DNA of 64,000 bases, taken from the NCBI RefSeq assembly GCF_021129235.1, contig NZ_JAJOMA010000019.1, forward strand, positions 97,668-161,667. Reading direction: 5' to 3'. How positions within the stretch are numbered: the first letter of the stretch is position 1; each line of letters begins with the position of its first letter. Shown in pieces: positions 26,440-34,296 of this stretch. The notes under the pieces were generated by a model. That model was given only the letters and a program-made list of their open reading frames with translations. It ran no database searches and was not told where the DNA came from. A program made the translations under genes and the position numbers. The stretch is from Kineosporia mesophila. Lineage in GTDB: Bacteria; Actinomycetota; Actinomycetes; Actinomycetales; Kineosporiaceae.

Positions 26440-26927
26440 GTGCATTCGAAAACCGTTAGCTGGAAAACTATCGATCCCGAATATCCGGTCCACTTCGTCG
26501 GGATCGGCAGCCGCAGCATGAGTGGCCTCGCCCTGTTGCTGCACGAACGAGAGTTCATGGTGACCGGGTCGGACAATGCCGCCACCAAAGGACTTCAGTA
26601 TCTGGAGTCGAGAGGGATCGAAGTCTTTCGTTCTCACCGTGCCAAAAACATCCGGGCGAGAACGCAGTTCGTGGTGTCCACGGTTGCAGCCATCGCGAAG
26701 GACAACCCAGAGCTACTCCAGGCGCAACGCATGAACACACCGATCATCGACCGGGCCGAACTGCTGGCCGCACTGATGAATGAGAACACGACTCGCGTGG
26801 CGGTGGCCGACACGAGCGGAAAGACGACCACGACGTCACTGATCGGACGCACTCTGGTCGCCTGCGGTATCGATCCCCCGGTCTCGGTCGGGACATGCGC
26901 CGGACGTTTCACCGAGGGTGGCAACTA
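26440..26927 (+). pseudogene. Mur ligase (MurC-like) 5-prime part, disrupted by IS
   Basis: 162 codons from a GTG at 26440. VHFVGIGSRSMSGLALLL is the MurC-type nucleotide-sugar Rossmann motif, followed by VTGSDNAATKGLQYL, VVSTVAAIAKDNPELL, a RAELLAALM segment and the ATP loop ADTSGKTTTTS (usually GTHGKTTT). The frame ends at the left end of an IS630-type element inside a CTAG. The continuation is at 28233. This is not the house-keeping murC, which normally lies in the dcw cluster; it may be a secondary Mur ligase. Confidence 0.75.
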
Positions 26928-28230
26928 GTGCGTTGACCGCATACGTTGCCCGGTTTGTGACACGCCGGGACCCGGTCCCGGCGTGATGGCCGCCAGGCCA
27001 TCACGCTGATCTCTCACCATCAGTGCAGGTGTGAGAGGGGCAGCGGATGGCGGAGCGTGTGCGGGCCAGGCGGCTGAGCGAGGACGAAGGACGCCGACTG
27101 CAGCAGATCGTGCGGCGGGGCAAGCACGGGACAATCCGGGTCCGACGGGCCATGATGATCATGGCTTCAGCGTCCGGAACACCGATCCCGGCGATCGCCC
27201 GACTGGTCGCTGCGGACGAGGACACCGTCCGGAAACTGATCCATGACTTCAACGATCGGGGGCTGGCCTGCCTGGACCCTCGGTGGGCGGGAGGCCGTCC
27301 CCGCCTGATCAGTGACGACGACGTAAGAGTCATCGTCGCGACGGCCACCACCAGACCCATGAAGCTCGGGCTCCCGTTCACCCGGTGGAGCATCCGCAAA
27401 CTTGCCGGCTATCTGAAAGGCTCGTTCATCAAGGTCGATCCGGCGATGAAACCCGACCGGCTGGTGATCCTGGAACGGGAACGCCTGCGGCAGATCCTCC
27501 AAGCCAACGGGGTCACGTTCCAGCGAACCAGGACCTGGAAAGAGTCACCCGACCCTGACTTCGAGACCAAACTGAACCGGATCGAGCACGTCACCACGAA
27601 GTTCCCCGACCGGTGCTTCGCGTTCGACCAGTTCGGGCCCCTAGCGATCCGCCCGCACCACGGCTCGACCTGGAACCGCGCCAAACACCCCGACCGCCTC
27701 CCGGCGACCTACCACCGAACCCACGGAATCCGCTACTTCCACGGCTGTTACAGCCTCGGCGACGACCAGCTCTGGGGCGTCAACCGCCACCGCAAAGGCG
27801 GCGGGAACACCCTGGCCGCGATCAAGAGCATCCGCGCGGCCCGCCCGGACGGCGCCCCGATCTACGTCATCCTCGACAACCTCTCCGCGAACAAGACGCC
27901 CGCGGTGAAGACATGGTGCGACGCGCACAACGTCGAACTCTGCCTGACCCCGACCTACGCGTCCTGGGCCAACCCGATCGAGGCGCAGTTCGGGCCGCTG
28001 CGGATGTTCACTATGGCCGCCTCGAACTACCCCAACCACACCGTTCTGGCCCGTGACCTGCAACAACATCTGCGATGGCGCAACGCCAACGCCCGCCACC
28101 CCGACCTCCTGGCCGCCCAACGCCGCGAACGCGCCCGCATCCGCGCCGAAAAAGGACACCGCTGGGGCCGACCCAAAACCAAGATCACTCCAGCGGCAGC
28201 CTGACCCGGGCAACGTTCGTGGCCAACGCA
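26928..28230 (+). mobile_element. IS630-type insertion sequence, 1303 bp
   Basis: Left end GTGCGTTGACCGCATACG and right end (reverse complement) GTGCGTTGGCCACGAACG are imperfect inverted repeats that continue into TTGCCCGG, about 26 bases with a few mismatches. TA is duplicated at 26926-26927 and 28231-28232, inside CTAG at both ends, the target signature of IS630/Tc1-mariner elements. Both ends and the transposase are intact, so the element may still move. Confidence 0.88.
27047..28204 (+). CDS. IS630 family transposase
   Basis: 385 residues, intact. N-terminal helix-turn-helix region (RRLQQIVRRGKHGTIRVRRA, IPAIARLVAADEDTVRKLIHD), a linker with WSIRKLAGYL, then the DDE/RNase H domain with Asp in CFAFDQFGPL, Asp in YVILDNLSANKT and Glu in WANPIEAQFGPL. 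The Lys/Arg-rich C-terminus is usual. It cuts and pastes the flanking inverted repeats into TA sites. Confidence 0.92.
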   Translation: MAERVRARRLSEDEGRRLQQIVRRGKHGTIRVRRAMMIMASASGTPIPAIARLVAADEDTVRKLIHDFNDRGLACLDPRWAGGRPRLISDDDVRVIVATATTRPMKLGLPFTRWSIRKLAGYLKGSFIKVDPAMKPDRLVILERERLRQILQANGVTFQRTRTWKESPDPDFETKLNRIEHVTTKFPDRCFAFDQFGPLAIRPHHGSTWNRAKHPDRLPATYHRTHGIRYFHGCYSLGDDQLWGVNRHRKGGGNTLAAIKSIRAARPDGAPIYVILDNLSANKTPAVKTWCDAHNVELCLTPTYASWANPIEAQFGPLRMFTMAASNYPNHTVLARDLQQHLRWRNANARHPDLLAAQRRERARIRAEKGHRWGRPKTKITPAAA

Positions 28231-28232
28231 CT

Positions 28233-28466
28233 AGCTCAACGGTCACGCCAGCACCTTCGTGGCCGAGGCCTGCGAATACTACGAGACCCTCTCCCACCAT
28301 CTTCCTGAAGCCTGTATCACCATGACCGGCGACTTCTTCGAAGCCATTGAGGCCGTAACGCGACGTGCCGAACCCGATGATGTCGTCGTCTACAGCCCCG
28401 GCGTCTACTAGCCCACAACAGAACCGGACTATCTGGCCCGAGGAACGCTCTTCAAGGAAATGGTCT
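28233..28466 (+). pseudogene. Mur ligase 3-prime remnant beyond the IS
   Basis: In frame with the part left of the IS: GHASTFVAEACEYYETLSHH matches the MurC E-A-C-E-Y region. About 25 residues later it reads AEPDDVVVYSPGVY, a stop, then ARGTLFKEMV and a second stop. The last part looks like a C-terminal Mur ligase domain (MurD-like G-D-V-V-L-L-S-P and R-G-D-x-F). The centre of the enzyme is therefore deleted and a nonsense codon is present. Rejoining the flanks at TA gives an in-frame TAG, so the gene may have been dead before insertion. Confidence 0.65.
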
Positions 28467-28719
28467 AGGCGCTCTAGCCCGCCGCGCCCAGACGATGCCG
28501 ACATCAGCGCCGCGTAGCGAAGTTCGACGTGGTCGGGCCCCCTCGAGATCTCGTCCCGCACAGGAGACTTCACGACGGGACCCGATGACCATGCGCCCCC
28601 GCGTCGAAGCTCCAGCCCACCGGTCACTGCGCGTACGCCAGGCTGCCTTGAGTGATCATGCGGTTGATAGTTTTGCAGTGCGCCGTTCCGGCACCGCAGA
28701 TCGGTAGAGAGGTTTGAGA
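28467..28719. other. Gap without a supported gene
   Basis: No convincing frame. GTGATCATGC at about 28652 matches the outer arm of the dispersed hairpins but has only a vestigial partner (TTTTGCA near 28671), so it may be a decayed copy. Confidence 0.35.
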
Positions 28720-28899
28720 ATGCTCACCGCCAACCGGCTGACATGGTTCATCGTTTCCCTCTGCTTCGGCCTGCCCATCATGGCGCTGATGCTCAGCCCC
28801 GACGAAGGCCACGACCGCGGTTCCTTGACCTCGGCTGCCCTGTTCGCCGTCGCCATGGCCACGATCGTCACGATCTGCTTCAGCAGGGGCAAGCGGTAG
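28720..28899 (+). CDS. Small two-helix membrane protein
   Basis: 59 residues from ATG 28720, 8 bases after GAGAGG. Two hydrophobic segments, LTWFIVSLCFGLPIMALML and LTSAALFAVAMATIVTICF, joined by the hydrophilic SPDEGHDRGS loop; Lys/Arg at the C-terminus. No family recognised. Confidence 0.5.
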   Translation: MLTANRLTWFIVSLCFGLPIMALMLSPDEGHDRGSLTSAALFAVAMATIVTICFSRGKR

Positions 28900-28904
28900 A
28901 CCCT

Positions 28905-29308
28905 TCGGCGAATCACTGCTTGCTCTCGCGGAATACCGAACAGCTTCCGGAAGCAACGGCAGGACGTCGGTGGCCATCGCGGCCATGTGCTGAATCTGCC
29001 CCGCTGCCGGACGAAACCTCGACAGGTGGTCCCGGCGCAGCAGCAGTGCCCGGGTCAGCGCGTAAGCGGCGTCGTCCGGCAGATTACGGTCGGCGACGAG
29101 AAGGTCAGGGCCGTAACCAGCCGCGAGTACACACCGCCCGGTTCACCGGTGGCAATGCGGATCTCCCGGGAGCGCCGGGAATCAGGGCTACAGCCCAGAA
29201 GCTATGCCCGCCCATGCCTGCGGTGAGCGATGCGAGCACACCTCGCCGAGTGAGGCCGATCGGGGAAGATCCCCTGCCCTTCGAGGAACTGGCCGGGTGC
29301 CGACACAC
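28905..29308 (-). pseudogene. TAXI-type TRAP solute-binding protein remnant
   Basis: Three pieces in different frames on the minus strand: a Tat-like leader LTRRGVLASLTAGMGG, then IRIATGEPGGVYSRLVTAL (N-terminal TAXI motif), then directly LPDDAAYALTRALLL and LLPEAVRYSARA, which correspond to the C-terminal end of TAXI proteins. About 200 central residues are missing. The intact protein would capture a small organic acid for a TRAP transporter; no TRAP permease is nearby. Assignment is by motif memory. Confidence 0.5.
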
Positions 29309-29323
29309 CGGCGCAGAGAGCCG

Positions 29324-29665
29324 TCAGCTCTTCGTCTGATTGGGGTGGCGCGTATGCACATCGACGAGATGGACGACCATCTCCTCGACGTAGAACCAGA
29401 TGCGCGCGCCGCCGGGCAGTTCATGCTGCCAACGCTCATGCACCTGACCTCCGCGGGTCACGGTGGCCAGTTCCGCCTTCAGTTGATGATTCGTCGGCGA
29501 AACAGCCAGCGGCGTCCTGGTGAGAAAATCCCAGGTGTCGACGAGCGAGTTTCTGTTGGTGGCCAGCAGATCCTGCCACCCCTTCTCGGCCTGCCGTGTA
29601 CCGAACCGGATCTCGTACTCAGCCTTCTTACGGGGCCTGACCACCCCCGAGGCCCTCGCGCTCAC
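29324..29665 (-). CDS. RelE/ParE-fold-like toxin of a type II pair
   Basis: 113 residues. EYEIRFGTRQAEKGWQDLL at the N-terminus, a central helix with LTRTP, then KAELATVTRGG, WQHELPGGARIWFYVEE and VHTRHPNQTK. This is the layout of RelE-like ribonuclease toxins in actinobacteria. It starts inside the antitoxin stop (ATGA overlap at 29662-29665), so the two are produced together. Activity is not provable from sequence; classical catalytic residues are not obvious. Confidence 0.6.
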   Translation of the reverse strand: MSARASGVVRPRKKAEYEIRFGTRQAEKGWQDLLATNRNSLVDTWDFLTRTPLAVSPTNHQLKAELATVTRGGQVHERWQHELPGGARIWFYVEEMVVHLVDVHTRHPNQTKS

Positions 29666-30132
29666 TCGTCACGAGGGTTCGCGACCCTCACCGGCTCATC
29701 AATCCAGATCAGCTCGTCATCAGGTGTGTAGCCCTGTGCAAGCGCCTCGGCAGTTGATCGCCACTCCCGCAGACTGAGCAGCAGCCGGTCGAAACGCGAC
29801 ACGGCAGCGCAGGCGCGAGCGACATCCACGATTTCCTGGGCGAACTGAAGCCGATCTTCCGGTTTCAGGAATTCCACCCAGGGAAAGGAGACCCTGAGCC
29901 GCTCGGCGAAGGGCTGATCGCCCGGAGCCAAGGACGCGGCCACCAGTTGGGCCGCGAGCTCCAGACCTCGACGCTGGAACTCGACCTCACTCGCCTTGAG
30001 AAGGACGAAGGGCTCACCGTCACGACGGGTGATCGTGACGGGGCCCCGGTCGGCGGCAGCGAACACCGAGGCTGAGTTACGGGACAGATCGGACGACTGG
30101 ACCGTCTGAGGATCGACCGCGGAAATGCCCAT
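29662..30132 (-). CDS. Phd/YefM-like antitoxin with long C-terminal domain
   Basis: 156 residues. The N-terminal 50 (SSDLSRNSASVFAAADRGPVTITRRDGEPFVLL) are a Phd/YefM DNA-binding fold: L-x-x-N followed by PVTITRRDG. The remaining 100 residues are mostly helical and longer than the short toxin-neutralising tail of YefM. The gene is preceded by a perfect palindrome next to the start, as expected for an autorepressor. Confidence 0.75.
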   Translation of the reverse strand: MGISAVDPQTVQSSDLSRNSASVFAAADRGPVTITRRDGEPFVLLKASEVEFQRRGLELAAQLVAASLAPGDQPFAERLRVSFPWVEFLKPEDRLQFAQEIVDVARACAAVSRFDRLLLSLREWRSTAEALAQGYTPDDELIWIDEPVRVANPRDE

Positions 30133-30140
30133 GGGTCCAT

Positions 30141-30167
30141 ACTTCAGAACGCGTTCTGAAGTGTCAA
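30141..30167 (-). promoter_or_regulatory. Promoter and palindromic operator of the toxin-antitoxin operon
   Basis: A perfect 22-base palindrome, ACTTCAGAACG then CGTTCTGAAGT, spans 30141-30162. On the minus strand a consensus TTGACA (30167-30162) directly precedes it, and AAGTAT (about 30144-30139) lies 17 bases later. The palindrome thus fills the spacer between -35 and -10, 9 bases before the antitoxin start; bound protein would block RNA polymerase. Confidence 0.7.
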
Positions 30168-30218
30168 GCTATCGAACCCCAACGGACGGTGGTCGATTTC
30201 TTGAGGCATTTAAGCGAC

Positions 30219-30263
30219 AAAGAAAAACGGCCCCTACCCTAGCATTTCGCTAAGGAGAGGCCG
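30219..30263 (-). terminator. Rho-independent terminator downstream of tRNA-Pro
   Basis: Minus strand: stem CGGCCTCTCCTTAGC / GCTAGGGTAGGGGCCG around a GAAAT loop, then TTTTTCTTT. A U-tract terminator, uncommon in this window. Confidence 0.85.
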
Positions 30264-30271
30264 AACTTTCA

Positions 30272-30348
30272 TGGTCGGGCTGACAGGATTTGAACCTGCG
30301 ACCCCCTGACCCCCAGTCAGGTGCGCTACCAAGCTGCGCTACAGCCCG
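30272..30348 (-). tRNA. tRNA-Pro (anticodon GGG)
   Basis: 77 bases including an encoded CCA. Acceptor CGGGCTG/CAGCCCG, anticodon stem CCTGA/TCAGG with loop CTGGGGG (anticodon GGG), T-arm GCAGG TTCAAAT CCTGT. Reads CCC and CCU proline codons. Followed by a U-tract terminator. Confidence 0.95.
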
Positions 30349-30444
30349 AACTCGCCCGGAGCGGTTACCCGCCCTGAACGCGTAGCTAGCTTAGCGCATC
30401 CGCGACCCGCGTTTTGCACGGGTCGCGGATGCCAAGCGTGACCT

Positions 30445-32955
30445 CTATCGGGCCAGGGCGATGTTGACGAGTTTGGGGGCCCGCACGATGACCTTCACGA
30501 TCTTCGCGTCGCCCACGGCCTTCTGCACGGCGTCGGAGTCCAGACTCAGGGCCTTCAGGTCGTCCTCCGTGATCGCGGCCGGCACCTGCAGGCGGGCCCG
30601 CACCTTGCCGTTGACCTGGACCACACAGGTGACCTCCTCGTCCACAATCAGGGACTTGTCGACCACCGGCCAGGAGCTGGTGGCGACGGAGGGCTCGTGG
30701 CCCAGCTTCGCCCAGGAATCATCCGCCGTGAACGGGGCGAAGCAGGACAGGGCCACGACCAAAGCCTCCACGCCCTCACGCACGGCCGGATCGGCCGCAC
30801 CGGGACCGTTGTCGATGGACTGCTGCAACAGCGTCGTCAGCTCCATCAGACGGGCGATGACGACGTTCTGACGGCCGGCCTCCATCTTCGAGGTGATCTC
30901 GTCCAGCAGACGGTGCACACCCCGCCGCACTGCCGCGTCACCGGTGGCGACCGCTGCACCGAGCGAGGAGGCGGGCACGGCCGAGGCCAGGCGCCGCACC
31001 CGGTTCAGCCACTTCACCGCGCCGGCGGGCGAGACCGCGGCCCAGTCGATGTCGTCTTCCGGCGGGCCGGCGAAGATCATCGTGACGCGCACAGCATCGG
31101 GGCCGTACTGGCCGATCTGCTCCTGCAGGTTGACCAGGTTGCCCAGGCTCTTGCTCATCGCCTTGCCGTCCATGATGACCTGACCCTGGTTGGTCAGGCG
31201 CTTGAACGGCTCGACGAAGTGCAGCAGCCCGGCGTCGTGCAGGGCCTTGGTCATGAAGCGCGCGTACAGCAGGTGCAGGTTCGCGTGCTCCTTGCCGCCG
31301 ATGTAGTGATCGACGGGAAGCCAGCGCTTCACACCCTCGGGGTCGAACGGCCCCTCGGTGTAGTCCGGGTTGGGGAAACGCAAGTAGTACCAGGACGAGT
31401 CGACGAACGTGTCCATCGTGTCGGTGTCGCGCTGCGCGGGCTTGCCGCACTTGGGGCAGTCGACCTTCAGCCACTCGGTGGCCGTGCCCAGCGGCGACTG
31501 GCTGGCGTCGGGCTTCAGCGAGAAACCGCTCTCCGGCAGGCGAACCGGCAGCTGGTCTTCGGGAACGCCGACCTCGCCGCAGTCTTCGCAGTGGATGATC
31601 GGGATCGGCGTGCCCCAGAACCGCTGACGTGACAGCAGCCAGTCGCGCAGGCGGTAGGTGATGGCTCCTTCGCCGACCCCGGACTTCTCCAGGTGGGCGA
31701 TGATCGCGGGCAGGGCCTCGGCCGACGGGAGCCCGTCGAACTCGCCCGACCCGACCATGGTGCCGCGGGCGGCCGTGGCCACACCGGTGGCCGCCGGGTC
31801 GTCCTCACCGGTCTCGACGACCTTGCGCACCGGCAGGTTCATCGCCTTGGCGAAGTCCAGGTCGCGCTGGTCGTGGGCGGGAACGGCCATCAGCGCGCCG
31901 GTGCCGTAGTCGGCCAGCACGTAGTCGGACGCGTAGACCGGGATCTGCTCGCCGTTGACCGGGTTGATCGCGTAGGACCCCAGGAAGACACCGGTCTTCG
32001 CGCGGTCGGAGGCCATCCGCTCGATCTCGGAGGTACCACCCAGCGCGGCGATATACGTCTCCAGCGCCTCGCGGTGCTCGTCCGTGACCAGCTCACGGGC
32101 CAGCGGCGCGTCGGCGGCGACCACGAAGAAGGTCGCGCCGTACAGGGTGTCGGGACGCGTGGTGAACACGCGCACCGGCTCGTCGCGCCCGACGATCCGG
32201 AAGTCGACGTGGGCACCGGACGAACGCCCGATCCAGTTGCGCTGCATGGCCAGGATGTCTTCGGGCCACTGGCCCTTCAGCTGGTCCATGTCGTCGAGCA
32301 GACGCTGCGCGTAGTCGGTGATGCGGAAGAACCACTGGGTCAGGTTGCGGCGCTCGACGGCGGTGCCGCAGCGCTCACACTTACCCTGGATGACCTGCTC
32401 GTTCGCCAGCACCGTGTGGTCTTTCGGGCACCAGTTGACCGGCGAGGCCTTGCGGTAGGCCAGGCCCATGTCGAACAGCTTCAGGAAGATCCACTGGTTC
32501 CAGCGGTAGTACTCCGGGTCGGAGGTGTGCAGCCGCGTGCGCCAGTCGAACGAGACGCCCAGACGCTTGAAAGAAGCGGCCTGCACGGCGATGTTGTCGT
32601 ACGTCCACTGCCGGGGGTGCAGGTCGCGCTTGATCGCCGCGTTCTCGGCCGGCAGCCCGAAGGAGTCCCAGCCGATCGGGTTCAGCGTGTTGTAGCCCCG
32701 CAGCCGGTCGAACCGGGCGATGACGTCGCTGATCGAGTACACCTCGGCGTGACCCATGTGCAGGTCGCCGGAGGGGTAGGGGTACATGCTGACGATGTAC
32801 GAGCGCTTCTCACGACCATCGGCAGGTTCGTCGCGACCGGGCTCGGGCTCCGTGAGGCCGTGCGCCTCGAACGTGTGCCGCTCGTCCCACACCTTGACCC
32901 ACTGGTCCAGGTCGATCTCGTCGACGGTGTCCCGCCGGTCCTCATGCTCGCTCAT
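30445..32955 (-). CDS. leuS: Leucyl-tRNA synthetase
   Basis: Class I synthetase that charges tRNA-Leu with leucine. 836 residues from the ATG at 32955; an ATG at 32967 would add four residues, and neither has a strong ribosome site. HIGH motif as HMGH in [23 protein letters not shown] motif as KAMSKS; CP1 editing domain with [13 protein letters not shown] (the conserved Thr-rich peptide) and the Asp in [11 protein letters not shown]. Zinc-like Cys sets CGTAVE and CEDCGE / CPKCGK are present. The C-terminal leucine-specific domain ends [16 protein letters not shown]. Confidence 0.97.
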   Translation of the reverse strand: MSEHEDRRDTVDEIDLDQWVKVWDERHTFEAHGLTEPEPGRDEPADGREKRSYIVSMYPYPSGDLHMGHAEVYSISDVIARFDRLRGYNTLNPIGWDSFGLPAENAAIKRDLHPRQWTYDNIAVQAASFKRLGVSFDWRTRLHTSDPEYYRWNQWIFLKLFDMGLAYRKASPVNWCPKDHTVLANEQVIQGKCERCGTAVERRNLTQWFFRITDYAQRLLDDMDQLKGQWPEDILAMQRNWIGRSSGAHVDFRIVGRDEPVRVFTTRPDTLYGATFFVVAADAPLARELVTDEHREALETYIAALGGTSEIERMASDRAKTGVFLGSYAINPVNGEQIPVYASDYVLADYGTGALMAVPAHDQRDLDFAKAMNLPVRKVVETGEDDPAATGVATAARGTMVGSGEFDGLPSAEALPAIIAHLEKSGVGEGAITYRLRDWLLSRQRFWGTPIPIIHCEDCGEVGVPEDQLPVRLPESGFSLKPDASQSPLGTATEWLKVDCPKCGKPAQRDTDTMDTFVDSSWYYLRFPNPDYTEGPFDPEGVKRWLPVDHYIGGKEHANLHLLYARFMTKALHDAGLLHFVEPFKRLTNQGQVIMDGKAMSKSLGNLVNLQEQIGQYGPDAVRVTMIFAGPPEDDIDWAAVSPAGAVKWLNRVRRLASAVPASSLGAAVATGDAAVRRGVHRLLDEITSKMEAGRQNVVIARLMELTTLLQQSIDNGPGAADPAVREGVEALVVALSCFAPFTADDSWAKLGHEPSVATSSWPVVDKSLIVDEEVTCVVQVNGKVRARLQVPAAITEDDLKALSLDSDAVQKAVGDAKIVKVIVRAPKLVNIALAR

Positions 32956-33155
32956 GTCGTCCAACATCTGCTTGTAAGGAAAGTTCAGTGGCCACGCAAC
33001 CAGTCAAGACTAGTGGACCGCCCGCCCCTTCCCAGCTCCCAGCCATCTGCCAGTGACCACGGAGGCCCACCACAGAAACTACACAGCAGGCACATAGATG
33101 CCGTTGGTTGGGTTGAGTCGTACCGCACCGCCTCCCCAGCACAGGAGACCCCACC

Positions 33156-34124
33156 GTGAACACCGAGCAGCAGATTCCCGACCCCGTCACCGACAACGCC
33201 GCCTACGTGAGAGCTGTCCATGACAAGGGGCTGGGCTTCGACCTGCGCACCATGTCGCGGCGCAAGATGCTCGGCGGCATCAGTTCGGTGTTCCTGCTCG
33301 CCGCCTGCGGGGGCAACAGCGACTCGACGAGCTCGAGCAGCTCGACCACCAGCAGTGGCATCACCGAGATCGAGACCGAGACCAACGGCCCCTACCCCGC
33401 CGACGGCACCAACGGCGTCGACGTGCGCACCGAGTCGGGCATCGTGCGCAGCGACATCACCTCGTCGTTCGGCGACTCGACCACCACGGCCGAGGGTGTG
33501 CCGCTGACCATCGAGTTCACCATCACCGATCTGACCGGCGCGCCGATCTCCGGCGCGGCCGTGTATGTCTGGCACTGCGACCGGGACGGCAACTACTCGC
33601 TCTACACCGAGGGCATCACCGACGAGAACTACCTACGAGGCATCCAGGCGACCGACGCGAACGGCCTGGTCTCGTTCACGAGCATCTACCCCGCCTGCTA
33701 CACCGGTCGCTGGCCGCACATCCACTTCGAGGTCTACTCGTCGGTCGAGGACGCGACCAGCGGCGAGGGCACGATCCGCAAGACCTCGCAGATGGCGATG
33801 CCCGAGGACATCAACGACCTGGTCTACGCCACCGACGGCTACAGCAAGAGCGTCAGCAACCTGAGCCAGGTGACCATCGCCGACGACAACGTGTTCGGCG
33901 ACGACGACGCGGCGACCGAGATGGCTACCGCGACGGGCAGTGTGAGCAAGGGCTACGTGGCCAAGCTGACCGCGGCGATCGACATCACCGGTCAGGACGA
34001 TGCGGCTGCGGCACCCGTGGGTGGCGAGGACCAGGGCGGCACTCCCCCGAGCGGCGGTCCCGAGGGCGGCGGCACGCCTCCGAGCGGCGCTCCCCAGCCG
34101 ACGGCGACCACCAGCGCGAGCTAA
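33156..34124 (+). CDS. Intradiol ring-cleavage dioxygenase-like Tat lipoprotein
   Basis: 322 residues. The N-terminus has SRRKMLGGISSVFLLAAC: a twin-arginine motif followed by a lipobox (LAAC), so the protein is exported folded and lipid-anchored. Then a Ser/Thr-rich linker and a protocatechuate 3,4-dioxygenase-like domain: NGPYPADG, AAVYVWHCDRDGNYSLY and CYTGRWPHIHFEVY. Fe(III) in this family is bound by two Tyr and two His; candidates are Tyr in GNYSLY, Tyr in CYTGRW and the H-x-H. The C-terminal tail is rich in Gly/Pro (TPPSGGPEGGG). An extracytoplasmic aromatic dioxygenase is unusual; an inactive binding role is possible. Confidence 0.82.
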   Translation: MNTEQQIPDPVTDNAAYVRAVHDKGLGFDLRTMSRRKMLGGISSVFLLAACGGNSDSTSSSSSTTSSGITEIETETNGPYPADGTNGVDVRTESGIVRSDITSSFGDSTTTAEGVPLTIEFTITDLTGAPISGAAVYVWHCDRDGNYSLYTEGITDENYLRGIQATDANGLVSFTSIYPACYTGRWPHIHFEVYSSVEDATSGEGTIRKTSQMAMPEDINDLVYATDGYSKSVSNLSQVTIADDNVFGDDDAATEMATATGSVSKGYVAKLTAAIDITGQDDAAAAPVGGEDQGGTPPSGGPEGGGTPPSGAPQPTATTSAS

Positions 34125-34138
34125 CCGCCAACCCTTCC

Positions 34139-34219
34139 GTGATCATGCAAAACCTCCCCCGAGTTCTAGAACTCGGGGCTCGAAAGTTCTAGAACTTCGG
34201 GGAGGTTTTGCATGATCAC
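34139..34219. repeat. 81-bp dispersed hairpin element
   Basis: Outer arms GTGATCATGCAAAACCTCCC and GGGAGGTTTTGCATGATCAC pair perfectly; two TTCTAGAAC cores lie inside. It begins 15 bases after the dioxygenase stop. Confidence 0.88.
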
Positions 34220-34241
34220 GAAGAGTTTTGGGGGGGACCAC

Positions 34242-34291
34242 AAACTGAAGGACGCCCTGGAGACTCGAGTCTCCAGGGCGTCCTTCAGTTT
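34242..34291. terminator. Perfect 50-bp palindrome, bidirectional terminator
   Basis: Two 25-base arms meeting at ACTC|GAGT with no loop; begins AAACTGAAGGACG and ends CGTCCTTCAGTTT. The T/A runs at both ends make it look intrinsic in both directions, between the dioxygenase and the convergent der stop (34297). Confidence 0.8.
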
Positions 34292-34296
34292 TCGGT

